Shown here in pieces: positions 24,691-32,031 of a DNA stretch of 51,392 nucleotides; position 1 is the first letter of the stretch, and each line of letters starts with the position of its first letter. The stretch is from Accumulibacter sp031732815 (GTDB taxonomy: Bacteria > Pseudomonadota > Gammaproteobacteria > Burkholderiales > Rhodocyclaceae), in assembly GCF_031732815.1 (NCBI RefSeq), contig NZ_JAVMKF010000019.1, positions 1 to 51,392 of the forward strand. The letters run 5' to 3'. The translations under genes and the position numbers were made by a program. The notes under the pieces are model-generated. The model searched no databases, was not told where the DNA came from, and was given only the letters and a program-made list of their open reading frames with translations.

Positions 24691-25485
24691 ATGGAAGAAA
24701 TCGAAACCGATCAGGACGTGCAGACGCCGCTGCAGTTCGAGATCGAACAGCCCAAGGAATACGCCCAGTATCTGCTGCACGCGAAGGCGGAGGTGCTTGC
24801 CATTCTGCGCTCGCTGAGCCAACGTCGAGCCTTGATCAGCGCCTACTTCGATGAAGGCCGATCATTTCTGCTCACCTCCCTGCTGGCGATCGACGGCGAC
24901 AACCTGATCCTGGAACTGGGCCGCGACGACGAGGTAAACCGCCAGGCGCTGGCCGCCGACCATATCGTTCTGACTGCCACGGTGGATAAGGTAAAGGTCC
25001 AGTTCACGCTGCCACGCCTGGTTGCGGCGCGTTACGGTGGGCGACCGGCTTTTGGTGCTGCTTTGCCCGACAAGGTTCTGCGCTTGCAGCGTCGCGAATT
25101 TTTTCGCCTCAGTACGCCGGTCGCTCGGCCGGTCAAATTCACCAGTTCGATCAAGCGGCCAGATCGCAGCGTGATGACGATCGAGGCGTCGCTGCTCGAC
25201 ATCAGCGGGGGCGGGGTCGGCCTGATGGCGACTCCGGCACTGGCCGCGCTGCTGCCGCGCGGCTGTGTCCTCGCCGACTGCAAGATGGCCTTGCCGGACG
25301 AAGGTTTGCTGGTCGCGAATCTGTGTGTGCGCAACAAGTATGAGGTGACGACGCGCGCCGGTTCGCGCTACGTGCGCATCGGTTGTGAGTTCATCGCCTT
25401 GCCCGGTGCACGGATGAGCATGGTGCAGCGCTACATCACGCGCGTCGAGCGCGAACGCAAGGCGCGACTGAGCGGGATGGCCTAG
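24691..25485 (+). CDS. ycgR: YcgR-type flagellar brake protein (YcgR-N and PilZ domains)
   Basis: A 264-residue c-di-GMP effector that slows flagellar rotation by binding the motor. The N-terminal YcgR domain (about residues 20-120) is followed by a linker and a PilZ domain. The c-di-GMP motifs are RxxxR in LQRREFFRLSTPV and DxSxxG in LLDISGGGVGLM, both intact. ATG codons at 24667 and 24676 are alternatives; 24691 was preferred because GGGGA lies six to seven bases upstream and the resulting length matches the family (about 245-265 aa). Its neighbour is an FlhB-like protein, consistent with a flagellar role. Confidence 0.88.
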   Translation: MEEIETDQDVQTPLQFEIEQPKEYAQYLLHAKAEVLAILRSLSQRRALISAYFDEGRSFLLTSLLAIDGDNLILELGRDDEVNRQALAADHIVLTATVDKVKVQFTLPRLVAARYGGRPAFGAALPDKVLRLQRREFFRLSTPVARPVKFTSSIKRPDRSVMTIEASLLDISGGGVGLMATPALAALLPRGCVLADCKMALPDEGLLVANLCVRNKYEVTTRAGSRYVRIGCEFIALPGARMSMVQRYITRVERERKARLSGMA

Positions 25486-25518
25486 CTCGGGTAGCTTGCG
25501 GCTTGCCGCGGGTGCAGC

Positions 25519-25533
25519 GACGGCGCCGTCTTT
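25519..25533. terminator. Possible short hairpin between convergent ycgR and frdD
   Basis: GACGGCGCCGTC is a 12-base perfect palindrome followed by TTT on the plus strand. The short stem (with at most a tiny loop) makes this a weak terminator candidate for ycgR. Confidence 0.25.
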
Positions 25534-25576
25534 GAGCGTTCGTGCTCGTAGACAGGCGCCGTTGTCGGCTTGCCGC

Positions 25577-25945
25577 CTAGAAGCCGATGGCGAGCAGCGT
25601 GTATCCGGCGATCACCGTTCCGACCAGCGCCAACCCATAGCAGACCAGTTTAGCGCCGACGCCAGCATGAATCCCGATGTCGTGCAGGCTGTGGAAGATG
25701 CGGTGTGCCGCGTGCCAGAGGAAGAGCGCAATGACGGCAAAGACGAAGCCCTTGCCGATCCAGTGCTGGACGAAGGCGAGAACGCGCGGATAGCTCAGCG
25801 TGTCTGCCGGCAGGAGCAGACCGAGCGGAATGGCGAGGCCGGTGATGAAGACCAGCATTGGGCCAAAGAGTGCCGACAGCATGCCGCCGGCACCGAACAG
25901 CGCCCAGAAGATCGGTGCGTTCGAGCGTTTCAGTGGGCGTTTCAT
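25577..25945 (-). CDS. frdD: Fumarate reductase membrane subunit D
   Basis: A 122-residue hydrophobic subunit with three transmembrane helices that, with FrdC, anchors FrdAB and forms the quinol site. The start MKRPLKRSNAPIFWALFGAG and the following GMLSALFGPML, then LSYPRVLAFVQHWIGKGFVF and HRIFHSLHDIGIH, align by eye along its length with E. coli FrdD. The ATG overlaps the frdC TGA (ATGA). It is the last gene of frdABCD. The haem-ligating arrangement of haem-containing SdhC/D types is not obvious, fitting the haem-free E. coli class. Confidence 0.95.
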   Translation of the reverse strand: MKRPLKRSNAPIFWALFGAGGMLSALFGPMLVFITGLAIPLGLLLPADTLSYPRVLAFVQHWIGKGFVFAVIALFLWHAAHRIFHSLHDIGIHAGVGAKLVCYGLALVGTVIAGYTLLAIGF

Positions 25946-26340
25946 CGTGCCATCCCCCATACCAGAGCGAGCAGCGCAAGGCTCGCGGCGGCGGCAGCCG
26001 CCAGACCACCGGCGGTGATTACCCAGCCGGCCAGCTTCTTGCCGCCGACGATGACCGGCGGCATCGTGCGCGGCATGATCTTGAACCATGTGTAGGTGTG
26101 GTAGCTGATCGCGACCAGTGCGAGCAGGTGAAAGAGGATTGCCCAGGACCCCTGTAGCGTCGCCAGCCAGGCGGTCCACGCAGCCTCGCCCTGCGCCAGG
26201 CGGAGCAGACCAATCAGCAGGACGGCGGCGTAGGCGGCGACGAAGAGGGCGGTTCCCTCATGAATCATATACTCCACGAAGTAGGGATTCTTCCGCCACC
26301 AGCCATCCATCGGGCGGACATAGGGGCGACGCTTATTCAC
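25942..26340 (-). CDS. frdC: Fumarate reductase membrane subunit C
   Basis: A 132-residue three-helix membrane anchor. MNKRRPYVRPMDGWWRKNPY and then YMIHEGTALF and YHTYTWFKIMPRTMP closely follow E. coli FrdC (KRKPYVRPM…WW, …REGTA, …LHTKTWFELAPK). The start is GTG at 26340, whose last bases overlap the frdB TGA (GTGA); no ATG fits the conserved N-terminus. It is translationally coupled both to frdB and to frdD. The presence of separate C and D subunits defines the complex as a four-subunit quinol:fumarate reductase rather than a haem b Wolinella-type enzyme. Confidence 0.95.
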   Translation of the reverse strand: MNKRRPYVRPMDGWWRKNPYFVEYMIHEGTALFVAAYAAVLLIGLLRLAQGEAAWTAWLATLQGSWAILFHLLALVAISYHTYTWFKIMPRTMPPVIVGGKKLAGWVITAGGLAAAAAASLALLALVWGMAR

Positions 26341-27092
26341 TTGGCACCTCCCTTCGGCGAAAGGAATCGAAGAAAATAGTCGGCTGCGCTGTTGGTCTTG
26401 TTCTGATTGACCGCGTTGGCCGGGTCGACGTGCTTCGGGCAGACCTCGGAGCAGTAGCCGACGGCGGTGCAGTTGAAGACGCCTTCTTCCGAATTGATCA
26501 GTTCCATCCGTTCTGCCTTGCCGCCGTCGCGCGAGTCGACGTTGTAACGGTGCAGCAAAGCCGTTGCCGCCGGGCCGATAAAACTTGGGTTGAGGCCGAA
26601 CTGCGGGCACGCAGCGTAGCACAGCAGGCAGTTGATGCATGAACTGAACTGCTCGTATTGAGCGAGTTGCTCGGGCGTCTGCAGATACTCTCCCTGCGCC
26701 GGCGTGCGCGGCTCCTTGGGAATGATGTAGGGCTGAATGCTTTCCAGCCTGTCGATGAAGCCCTCCATGCCGATGACCAGATCGCGCTCGATCGGGAAGT
26801 GCGCCAGCGCTTCAACGCGTACGCGCGCCGGGTAGTAGTCGCGCAGGAAGGTCTGGCACGAAAGGCTGGGGATGCCATTGATCATCATGCCGCAACTCCC
26901 GCAGATCGCCATCCGGCAAGACCAGCGAAAGCTCAGCGATCCGTCGAGATAATCCTTGATGTACTGCACGCCCTGGAGGACCGACATGTCGTCCGTGAAA
27001 GGGACTTCGAAGACCTGCGTATGCGGTGTCTTGTCCTTTTCCGGGTGATAGCGCAGCACTTCGATTTCTATCGTTTTCGGGTGTTCAGCCAT
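26337..27092 (-). CDS. frdB: Fumarate reductase iron-sulfur subunit
   Basis: A 251-residue subunit that carries electrons from quinol to the flavin. The N-terminal plant-type ferredoxin domain has CRMAICGSCGMMING and SCQTF for the [2Fe-2S] cluster. The C-terminal domain has CINCLLCYAACPQF for the [4Fe-4S] cluster and, further on, CSEVCPKHVDP for the [3Fe-4S] cluster. All cluster cysteines expected of FrdB are present, and the length is close to E. coli FrdB (244 aa). The ATG overlaps the end of frdA by eight bases. The family signatures are shared with SdhB, but neighbours frdC and frdD settle the assignment. Confidence 0.96.
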   Translation of the reverse strand: MAEHPKTIEIEVLRYHPEKDKTPHTQVFEVPFTDDMSVLQGVQYIKDYLDGSLSFRWSCRMAICGSCGMMINGIPSLSCQTFLRDYYPARVRVEALAHFPIERDLVIGMEGFIDRLESIQPYIIPKEPRTPAQGEYLQTPEQLAQYEQFSSCINCLLCYAACPQFGLNPSFIGPAATALLHRYNVDSRDGGKAERMELINSEEGVFNCTAVGYCSEVCPKHVDPANAVNQNKTNSAADYFLRFLSPKGGAK

Positions 27093-28872
27093 GGGAAGCC
27101 TTCCTTTCCTGCTCAGCCTTTTCGCCGGCAGCACCATAAGCGCGCGTGCCCGGCTGCGATTTGGTGATCCTGACCGGCCCATAGTCGATGCGCGGTGCGC
27201 CGCCGGCGACGTAGTGGGCCTGCGAATGCTTGAGGAAGTTGACGTCGTCGCGTTGTTCGAAGCCGTCGAGCCGTTGATGTGCGCCGCGCGATTCGCGCCG
27301 GTTGATCGCCGAATAGGCCATCGCCTGCGCGACATCGAGTTGATACTCGAGTTCGATGGCGAGCAGCCAGTCGGTATTCCAGACGCTGGATTTGTCTTCG
27401 ACGCGGACGTTCTTGAAGCGCTCCTTGAGTTCGTCGAGCTTGTCGCAGGTCTTCTGCATCGTCTCCGCCAGGCGGTAGATGCCGCAGCCGTCTTCCATCG
27501 TTTGTGCCATTTCCTTGCGCAGCGTCGCGATTCGCTCGTTGCCGCGCGTGTTCTGCCGGATGCCGAGCACTCGTTGCTCGACCGCCTGCGCCTGGGCGAG
27601 GACGCTGGCCGGCGCTGCTGGTGCGACCGAACTGGCAAAGCGGGCGGCTTCCTCGCCGGCAACACGACCGAAGACGAGCAACTCCGAGAGCGAATTCGAA
27701 CCCAGCCGGTTGGCGCCGTGGATGCCGACGCTGGAGCACTCGCCGGCGGCGTAGAGGCCGGCGAGCGGCGACGCGCAGCGCCCGTCTACGAGGATGCCGC
27801 CCATCGTGTAGTGCACCGCCGGACGAACGGGAATCGGCGCCAGCGCCGGATCGACGCCGAGAAACTGCTCGGCCAGCTCGTAGATCTGCGGCAGCCGCTC
27901 GCGCAACTTCTCCTCACCCAGGTGGCGCAGGTCGAGGTGGACGACCGATCCGTGCGGCCCTTCGATAGTGCGCCCCTTCTGCTGTTCATACCAGAACGCC
28001 TGGCTCAGACGATCGCGTGGGCCGAGTTCCATCGCCTTGTTGCGCGGTGTCGGTTCGGCCGGACCGAGGCCGTAGTCCTGCAGATAGCGATAGCCGTCCT
28101 TGTTGAGCAGAAAGCCGCCTTCGCCGCGGCACGCTTCGGTAAACAGTAGTCCTGTTCCAGGCATGCACGTCGGGTGATACTGCACGAATTCCATGTCGCG
28201 CAGGGGCACGCCGTGCCGGTAGGCGAGGGCCATCCCGTCGCCGGTCACGACGCCGCCATTGGTGTTCTCGCGGAAGACGCGACCGGCGCCACCGGTGGCG
28301 ATGACCACGGCGCGGCCTTCGACCAGGGTGAACTCGCCGGATGCGATCTCGATGGCGACGACGCCGGCGATCCGCTTATCCTCGACGATCAGATCGACAC
28401 AGAAGTGTTCGTCGAAACGCTTGATCGACGGATACTTGATCGAGGTCTGGAAGAGCGTGTGCAGCATGTGAAAGCCGGTCTTGTCGGCGGCAAACCAGGT
28501 CCGTTCGATCTTCATTCCGCCGAAGGCGCGGACATTGACGTGCCCGTCTTCCGTCCGGCTCCACGGACAGCCCCAATGCTCGAGCTGGGTAAGCTCTTCG
28601 GTACAGCGGGAGACGAAGTATTCGACCACATCCTGTTCGCACAGCCAGTCGCCACCATGCACGGTGTCGTTGAAGTGGTAGTCGAGGCTGTCGCTGGCCT
28701 TCTTGACCCCGGCTGAACCGCCTTCGGCGGCCACCGTGTGGCTGCGCATCGGATAGACTTTGGAGACGAGGGCGATTTTCAGGGCCGGGTCTGCTTCGGC
28801 GACGGCAATCGCTGCGCGCAGGCCGGCGCCTCCTCCCCCGACAATGATTACGTCTGCTTTGTATATCTCCAC
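27085..28872 (-). CDS. frdA: Fumarate reductase flavoprotein subunit
   Basis: A 595-residue catalytic subunit that reduces fumarate to succinate with covalently bound FAD. The N-terminal DVIIVGGGGAGLRAAIAVAE binds FAD, and SKVYPMRSHTVAAEGG contains the His expected to carry the 8-alpha-histidyl flavin link. The active-site blocks RDMEFVQYHPTCMPGTG, TEACRGEGGFLLN and HYTMGGILVDGRC are intact. The start is GTG at 28872, preceded by AAAGGAG at five bases. An upstream ATG would add 17 non-conserved residues and has no ribosome site. It is the first gene of frdABCD and sits 153 bases downstream of rquA on the same strand. Confidence 0.95.
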   Translation of the reverse strand: MEIYKADVIIVGGGGAGLRAAIAVAEADPALKIALVSKVYPMRSHTVAAEGGSAGVKKASDSLDYHFNDTVHGGDWLCEQDVVEYFVSRCTEELTQLEHWGCPWSRTEDGHVNVRAFGGMKIERTWFAADKTGFHMLHTLFQTSIKYPSIKRFDEHFCVDLIVEDKRIAGVVAIEIASGEFTLVEGRAVVIATGGAGRVFRENTNGGVVTGDGMALAYRHGVPLRDMEFVQYHPTCMPGTGLLFTEACRGEGGFLLNKDGYRYLQDYGLGPAEPTPRNKAMELGPRDRLSQAFWYEQQKGRTIEGPHGSVVHLDLRHLGEEKLRERLPQIYELAEQFLGVDPALAPIPVRPAVHYTMGGILVDGRCASPLAGLYAAGECSSVGIHGANRLGSNSLSELLVFGRVAGEEAARFASSVAPAAPASVLAQAQAVEQRVLGIRQNTRGNERIATLRKEMAQTMEDGCGIYRLAETMQKTCDKLDELKERFKNVRVEDKSSVWNTDWLLAIELEYQLDVAQAMAYSAINRRESRGAHQRLDGFEQRDDVNFLKHSQAHYVAGGAPRIDYGPVRITKSQPGTRAYGAAGEKAEQERKASHG

Positions 28873-28934
28873 GTATGCTCCTTTCTCGCACCCACTGGTA
28901 CGGGGCGCGATGACATCAGACAAAGCCCGCCGGG

Positions 28935-28968
28935 GTTCCGGAATCGGCTCCGGGTGCCTGGGCGGAAC
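28935..28968. promoter_or_regulatory. Inverted repeats in the rquA-frdA gap
   Basis: GTTCCG (28935-28940) pairs with CGGAAC (28963-28968), and CCGGA with TCCGG pairs within it (28938-28942 with 28949-28953). Only one of the two alternative foldings can form at a time. The repeats lie roughly 65-95 bases upstream of the frdA GTG and could be a processing or attenuation element. No FNR box was found in this gap. Confidence 0.25.
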
Positions 28969-29025
28969 GTGTGGTCACATCTAAGGCAGCTTCCCGCTAC
29001 GATTCTACCGAGTGTTGTCGGCAAC

Positions 29026-29754
29026 TCAAGTGCGGGTCAGTGTCAACATCTGGTAGAGGCCGCCAAAGAAGCGCTGCCTGCTCGCGACAACGAAGCCGCC
29101 GGCCTTCGGCAGCCAGGCATCGATCTCCTCGCGAAACAGGTCGCAGGCAAAGGGTTCGAGTCGGTCGAGTACCGGCATCCAGAAATAGCGCAGCGGGTTG
29201 TAGCGGCTCGGCGCCGCATAGTCCACGATGACCAGTCGCCCGCCGGGTCGCAGAACGCGCAGGGCCTCGGCCAGCGTCTTCTCGCGGACCGCCTGCGGCT
29301 GTTCGTGCAGGAGAAAGAAGAGCAACGCCTGATCGAAACTCGCCTCGTCGAAACCCAAGGCTGCCGAATCCATGCAATGGAGTTTGATCGGCAAGTCGCG
29401 CGCCAGCTTGCCGGCCAGGTTTTCCAACTGGATGGGCAGGATGTCGGCGACTTCCAGAAAACCGCCAGGGGTCACGCAGTTCGCCAGCCGCGGCGTCAGA
29501 TCGCCATAGGCACAGGCGATCTGCAGCGTTCGGCCGGGCAGGTGGTGGCCATAGGCGTCCAGCACGGCCTCACACAGGCGGCCGTAGTTTCCCCAGAGGA
29601 TGAGGTTGACCAGCCACTGGCGCTCGAAGAAGTGCACCGCGCGCGGATGAATGTAAGCCCACCAGTAGTGCGCCTGCAGATACTGGGGAACCGCCGGCGG
29701 GCCTTTGCTGACCGCGACGCATGTCGCGCCCGGTCGATCGGTGAGGTTTTTCAT
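29026..29754 (-). CDS. rquA: Rhodoquinone biosynthesis methyltransferase-like protein RquA
   Basis: A 242-residue protein of the class I methyltransferase fold that converts ubiquinone to rhodoquinone, exchanging a ring methoxy for an amino group. Diagnostic stretches are VPQYLQAHYWWAYIHPRAVH, FERQWLVNLILWGNYGRL, LQIACAYGDLTPRLA in place of the usual VLDxGCGxG, LLFFLLHEQPQAVREKTLAE, and LRPGGRLVIVDYAAPSRYNP followed by LRYFWMPVL. I recognise this combination from RquA of Rhodospirillum/Rhodoferax-type bacteria. It separates RquA from UbiE/UbiG. It lies directly upstream of frdABCD on the same strand, which is the expected functional partner. No ubi genes are in this window. Confidence 0.88.
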   Translation of the reverse strand: MKNLTDRPGATCVAVSKGPPAVPQYLQAHYWWAYIHPRAVHFFERQWLVNLILWGNYGRLCEAVLDAYGHHLPGRTLQIACAYGDLTPRLANCVTPGGFLEVADILPIQLENLAGKLARDLPIKLHCMDSAALGFDEASFDQALLFFLLHEQPQAVREKTLAEALRVLRPGGRLVIVDYAAPSRYNPLRYFWMPVLDRLEPFACDLFREEIDAWLPKAGGFVVASRQRFFGGLYQMLTLTRT

Positions 29755-29944
29755 GTTGAAAAGTTGACGTTCTTACGTTCAGCGGAGCGCCGCACGAGCG
29801 TCCGGTCCCGACCGCAGTTTCCCCAAGGATCTCGCACGCACGCCGGTCGAGAGGCGCCTAATCCTGCCTTTTCTTTCTCTTTTCACGTCGTTCACCTGCT
29901 ACGCAGCGCGCGACGACGACCTAGTGAGGTCGTACCCTAACCGA

Positions 29945-30733
29945 TCAACCGGCCAAACGCAACCGAGGGAGCACCTGCCGGGCGTTGGCCGAGGTGGTGG
30001 CGGCCAGATCGATTGGCGCTGTCGCGCGCAGTTCGGCGAGGATGGCGAGGATCCGCGGGAGTTCGGCGGGCGTGTTGCGACCACCCGCCAGCCAGGCCGG
30101 GGGCATGTCCGGCGCATCGCTTTCGAGGACGATCGCCTCCGCCGGCAAGGTCGCTGCGAGCTGCCGGATGCGGCTGGCGCGCGCCTGACTCAGCGTGCCG
30201 CCGTAGCCGAGCTTGCAGCCTATTCGGAGGAACTCGTCGGCTTGCTGGCGACTGCCGTTGAAGGCGTGCGCAATGCCTCCATTGACGCCGATTCGACGCA
30301 AGCCAGCGAGCACCTGGTCGATCGCCCGGCGGGTGTGCAGCAGGACGGGCAGGCCGGCGTCGCGGGCGATTCTCAGTTGCTCAAGGAAGAAGTGCTGCTG
30401 CCGTTCGACATCGGTCGGCCCGACCAGGAAATCGAGGCCGATCTCGCCCACCGCAACTGGCGCTTGCGCACTGTCGGCTTCCCGCTCCAGCCAGCGCCTT
30501 AGCTCCGCCAGGTCTTCTTCGCGCGCATCGCCGACGCACAGCGGATGAATGCCGTAAGCCGGAATGCAGCCAGGGTATCGCCGGCAACAGTCTCGCACGG
30601 CAGCAAAGCCGTCGGCGCTGAGCGCGGGGACGACCAGCGTTGCCACGCCGACTGCCTGAGCAGCGGCGACGACCGCCGCGCGATCCGCCGCGAAGTCGTT
30701 GGCCGCCAGATGGCAATGCGTGTCGATCAACAC
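29945..30733 (-). CDS. TatD family metal-dependent hydrolase
   Basis: A 262-residue TIM-barrel hydrolase of the TatD/YchF-YjjV type (putative deoxyribonuclease). Metal-binding motifs are present: LIDTHCHLA at the N-terminus, VGEIGLDF, LLHTRRA, GIAHAFNGS and LESDAPDMPP. I placed the start at a GTG (30733), directly before LIDTHCHL as in most homologues. A TTG at 30802 would add 23 residues and overlap the dadA stop by 16 bases; neither has a good Shine-Dalgarno. It follows dadA on the minus strand and is separated from rquA by 190 bases. The substrate cannot be told from sequence. Confidence 0.88.
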   Translation of the reverse strand: MLIDTHCHLAANDFAADRAAVVAAAQAVGVATLVVPALSADGFAAVRDCCRRYPGCIPAYGIHPLCVGDAREEDLAELRRWLEREADSAQAPVAVGEIGLDFLVGPTDVERQQHFFLEQLRIARDAGLPVLLHTRRAIDQVLAGLRRIGVNGGIAHAFNGSRQQADEFLRIGCKLGYGGTLSQARASRIRQLAATLPAEAIVLESDAPDMPPAWLAGGRNTPAELPRILAILAELRATAPIDLAATTSANARQVLPRLRLAG

Positions 30734-30786
30734 GGCGTCGGCCAGCGCTGGGCTGGCCGGCCCATCGCACAAGACCGCGCCAAGCG

Positions 30787-32031
30787 CTACCCGGTGTGCC
30801 AAGGGGAAAAGTCGGGCTCGGGCGTTCGCCCGCTGATCAGGTCGGCGAGGACGGCAGCCGAGCCACAGGCCATCGTCCAGCCAAGCGTCCCGTGCCCGGT
30901 GTTGAGGTAGAGGTTGGGGATAGCCGAGCGCTCAATGAGGGGCACGTTTGACGGCGTAGCCGGTCGCAGACCACACCAGAAAGCGATTTCACCGGCTGGA
31001 CGCAAGTCGGGGAAGAGCGTTGTTGCGCGCTCGATCAGGGCGCGGCAGCGGACCGCGTTGAGGTCGAGGTTGTAGCCGTTGAACTCGGCGGTTCCGGCGA
31101 CGCGCAGACGCTGACCAAGGCGCGAAAAGACGAGCTTGTGGCCGTCGTCGGTCAGACTGACGCTGGGCGCGACGCTGTCTTCGCCGAGTGGCACGGTCGC
31201 TGAATAGCCTTTGGCCGGATAGACCGGCAGGCGCAGGCCGAGCGGTCGCAGGAGCAGCGGGGTGTAGCTGCCAAGTGCAGCGACATAGGCGTCGGCTTGC
31301 AGCGACTCGCCGCCGGCAAGCACGCCGCTCAGGCGGCCACCGCTGAGCATGAGACGCTCGATGGAGCGCCCGAAACGGAATTCAACGCCGTTGGCCGCAC
31401 AGTGCCGGGCGAGTTCCTGCGTAAAGCGGTGCGCGTCGCCCGATTCGTCTTCGTCCAGATAGTCGCCGCCAACCAGCAGCGGGCGGGCGCTGGCGAGCGC
31501 CGGCTCGATGGCGACGCATTCGTCGGCGCTCAGGCTGCGCCGGTTGCAACCGAACTCGCGCATCACCGCCGCCGCCCTGAGCGCGGCGGAAAATTCTTGG
31601 CGATCGGTGTAGACGTGCAGGATGCCGCGTGCCAGATGATCATAGGCGAGCGCTATTTCTCCGCGCAGGCGCTGCAACTGGCGGCGGCTGTAAAGGGCGA
31701 GGGCGACGATGCGCCGGATGTTGTCGCGCGTGCGCGCCGGTGTGCATTCGCGCAGGAAGCGCAGACTCCAGTCGAGCAGCGCAGCATCGCGCCGGAAACG
31801 GAAGAGTAGCGGCGCATCCTCGCGGGTCATCCAGGCCAGTGCGCGCAGCGGGGCGTGCGGGTTGGCCCAGGGCTCGGCGTGCGAGACCGAGATCTGACCG
31901 CCGTTGGCAAAGCTGGTTTCCATCCCGGCCGCCGCCTGTCGCTCGACGACGACCACCTGATGCCCCGCGCGGGCGAGATACCACGCACTGCTGACGCCGA
32001 TGACGCCGGCACCGAGAACCATCACCTTCAA
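30787..32031 (-). CDS. dadA: D-amino acid dehydrogenase small subunit-type flavoprotein
   Basis: A 414-residue FAD enzyme that oxidises D-amino acids (typically D-alanine) to oxo acids and passes electrons to the quinone pool. It begins MKVMVLGAGVIGVSSAWYLA (FAD-binding GxGxxG), followed by METSFANGGQISVSHAEPW. The C-terminal segment CGLRPATPSNVPLI and LNTGHGTLGWTMACGSA are typical of DadA. The start is TTG at 32031, overlapping the spoT TGA (TTGA) and giving the canonical MKV N-terminus; ATG at 32022 is the alternative. The length fits DadA (about 415-435). Translational coupling to spoT is implied. Confidence 0.92.
   Translation of the reverse strand: MKVMVLGAGVIGVSSAWYLARAGHQVVVVERQAAAGMETSFANGGQISVSHAEPWANPHAPLRALAWMTREDAPLLFRFRRDAALLDWSLRFLRECTPARTRDNIRRIVALALYSRRQLQRLRGEIALAYDHLARGILHVYTDRQEFSAALRAAAVMREFGCNRRSLSADECVAIEPALASARPLLVGGDYLDEDESGDAHRFTQELARHCAANGVEFRFGRSIERLMLSGGRLSGVLAGGESLQADAYVAALGSYTPLLLRPLGLRLPVYPAKGYSATVPLGEDSVAPSVSLTDDGHKLVFSRLGQRLRVAGTAEFNGYNLDLNAVRCRALIERATTLFPDLRPAGEIAFWCGLRPATPSNVPLIERSAIPNLYLNTGHGTLGWTMACGSAAVLADLISGRTPEPDFSPWHTG

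Noticed and set aside
25577..28872. Succinate dehydrogenase instead of fumarate reductase
   Set aside because: FrdC and FrdD align with E. coli FrdC/FrdD along their length, and the order A-B-C-D is that of frd, not sdhCDAB. Direction of catalysis in vivo is still inferred.
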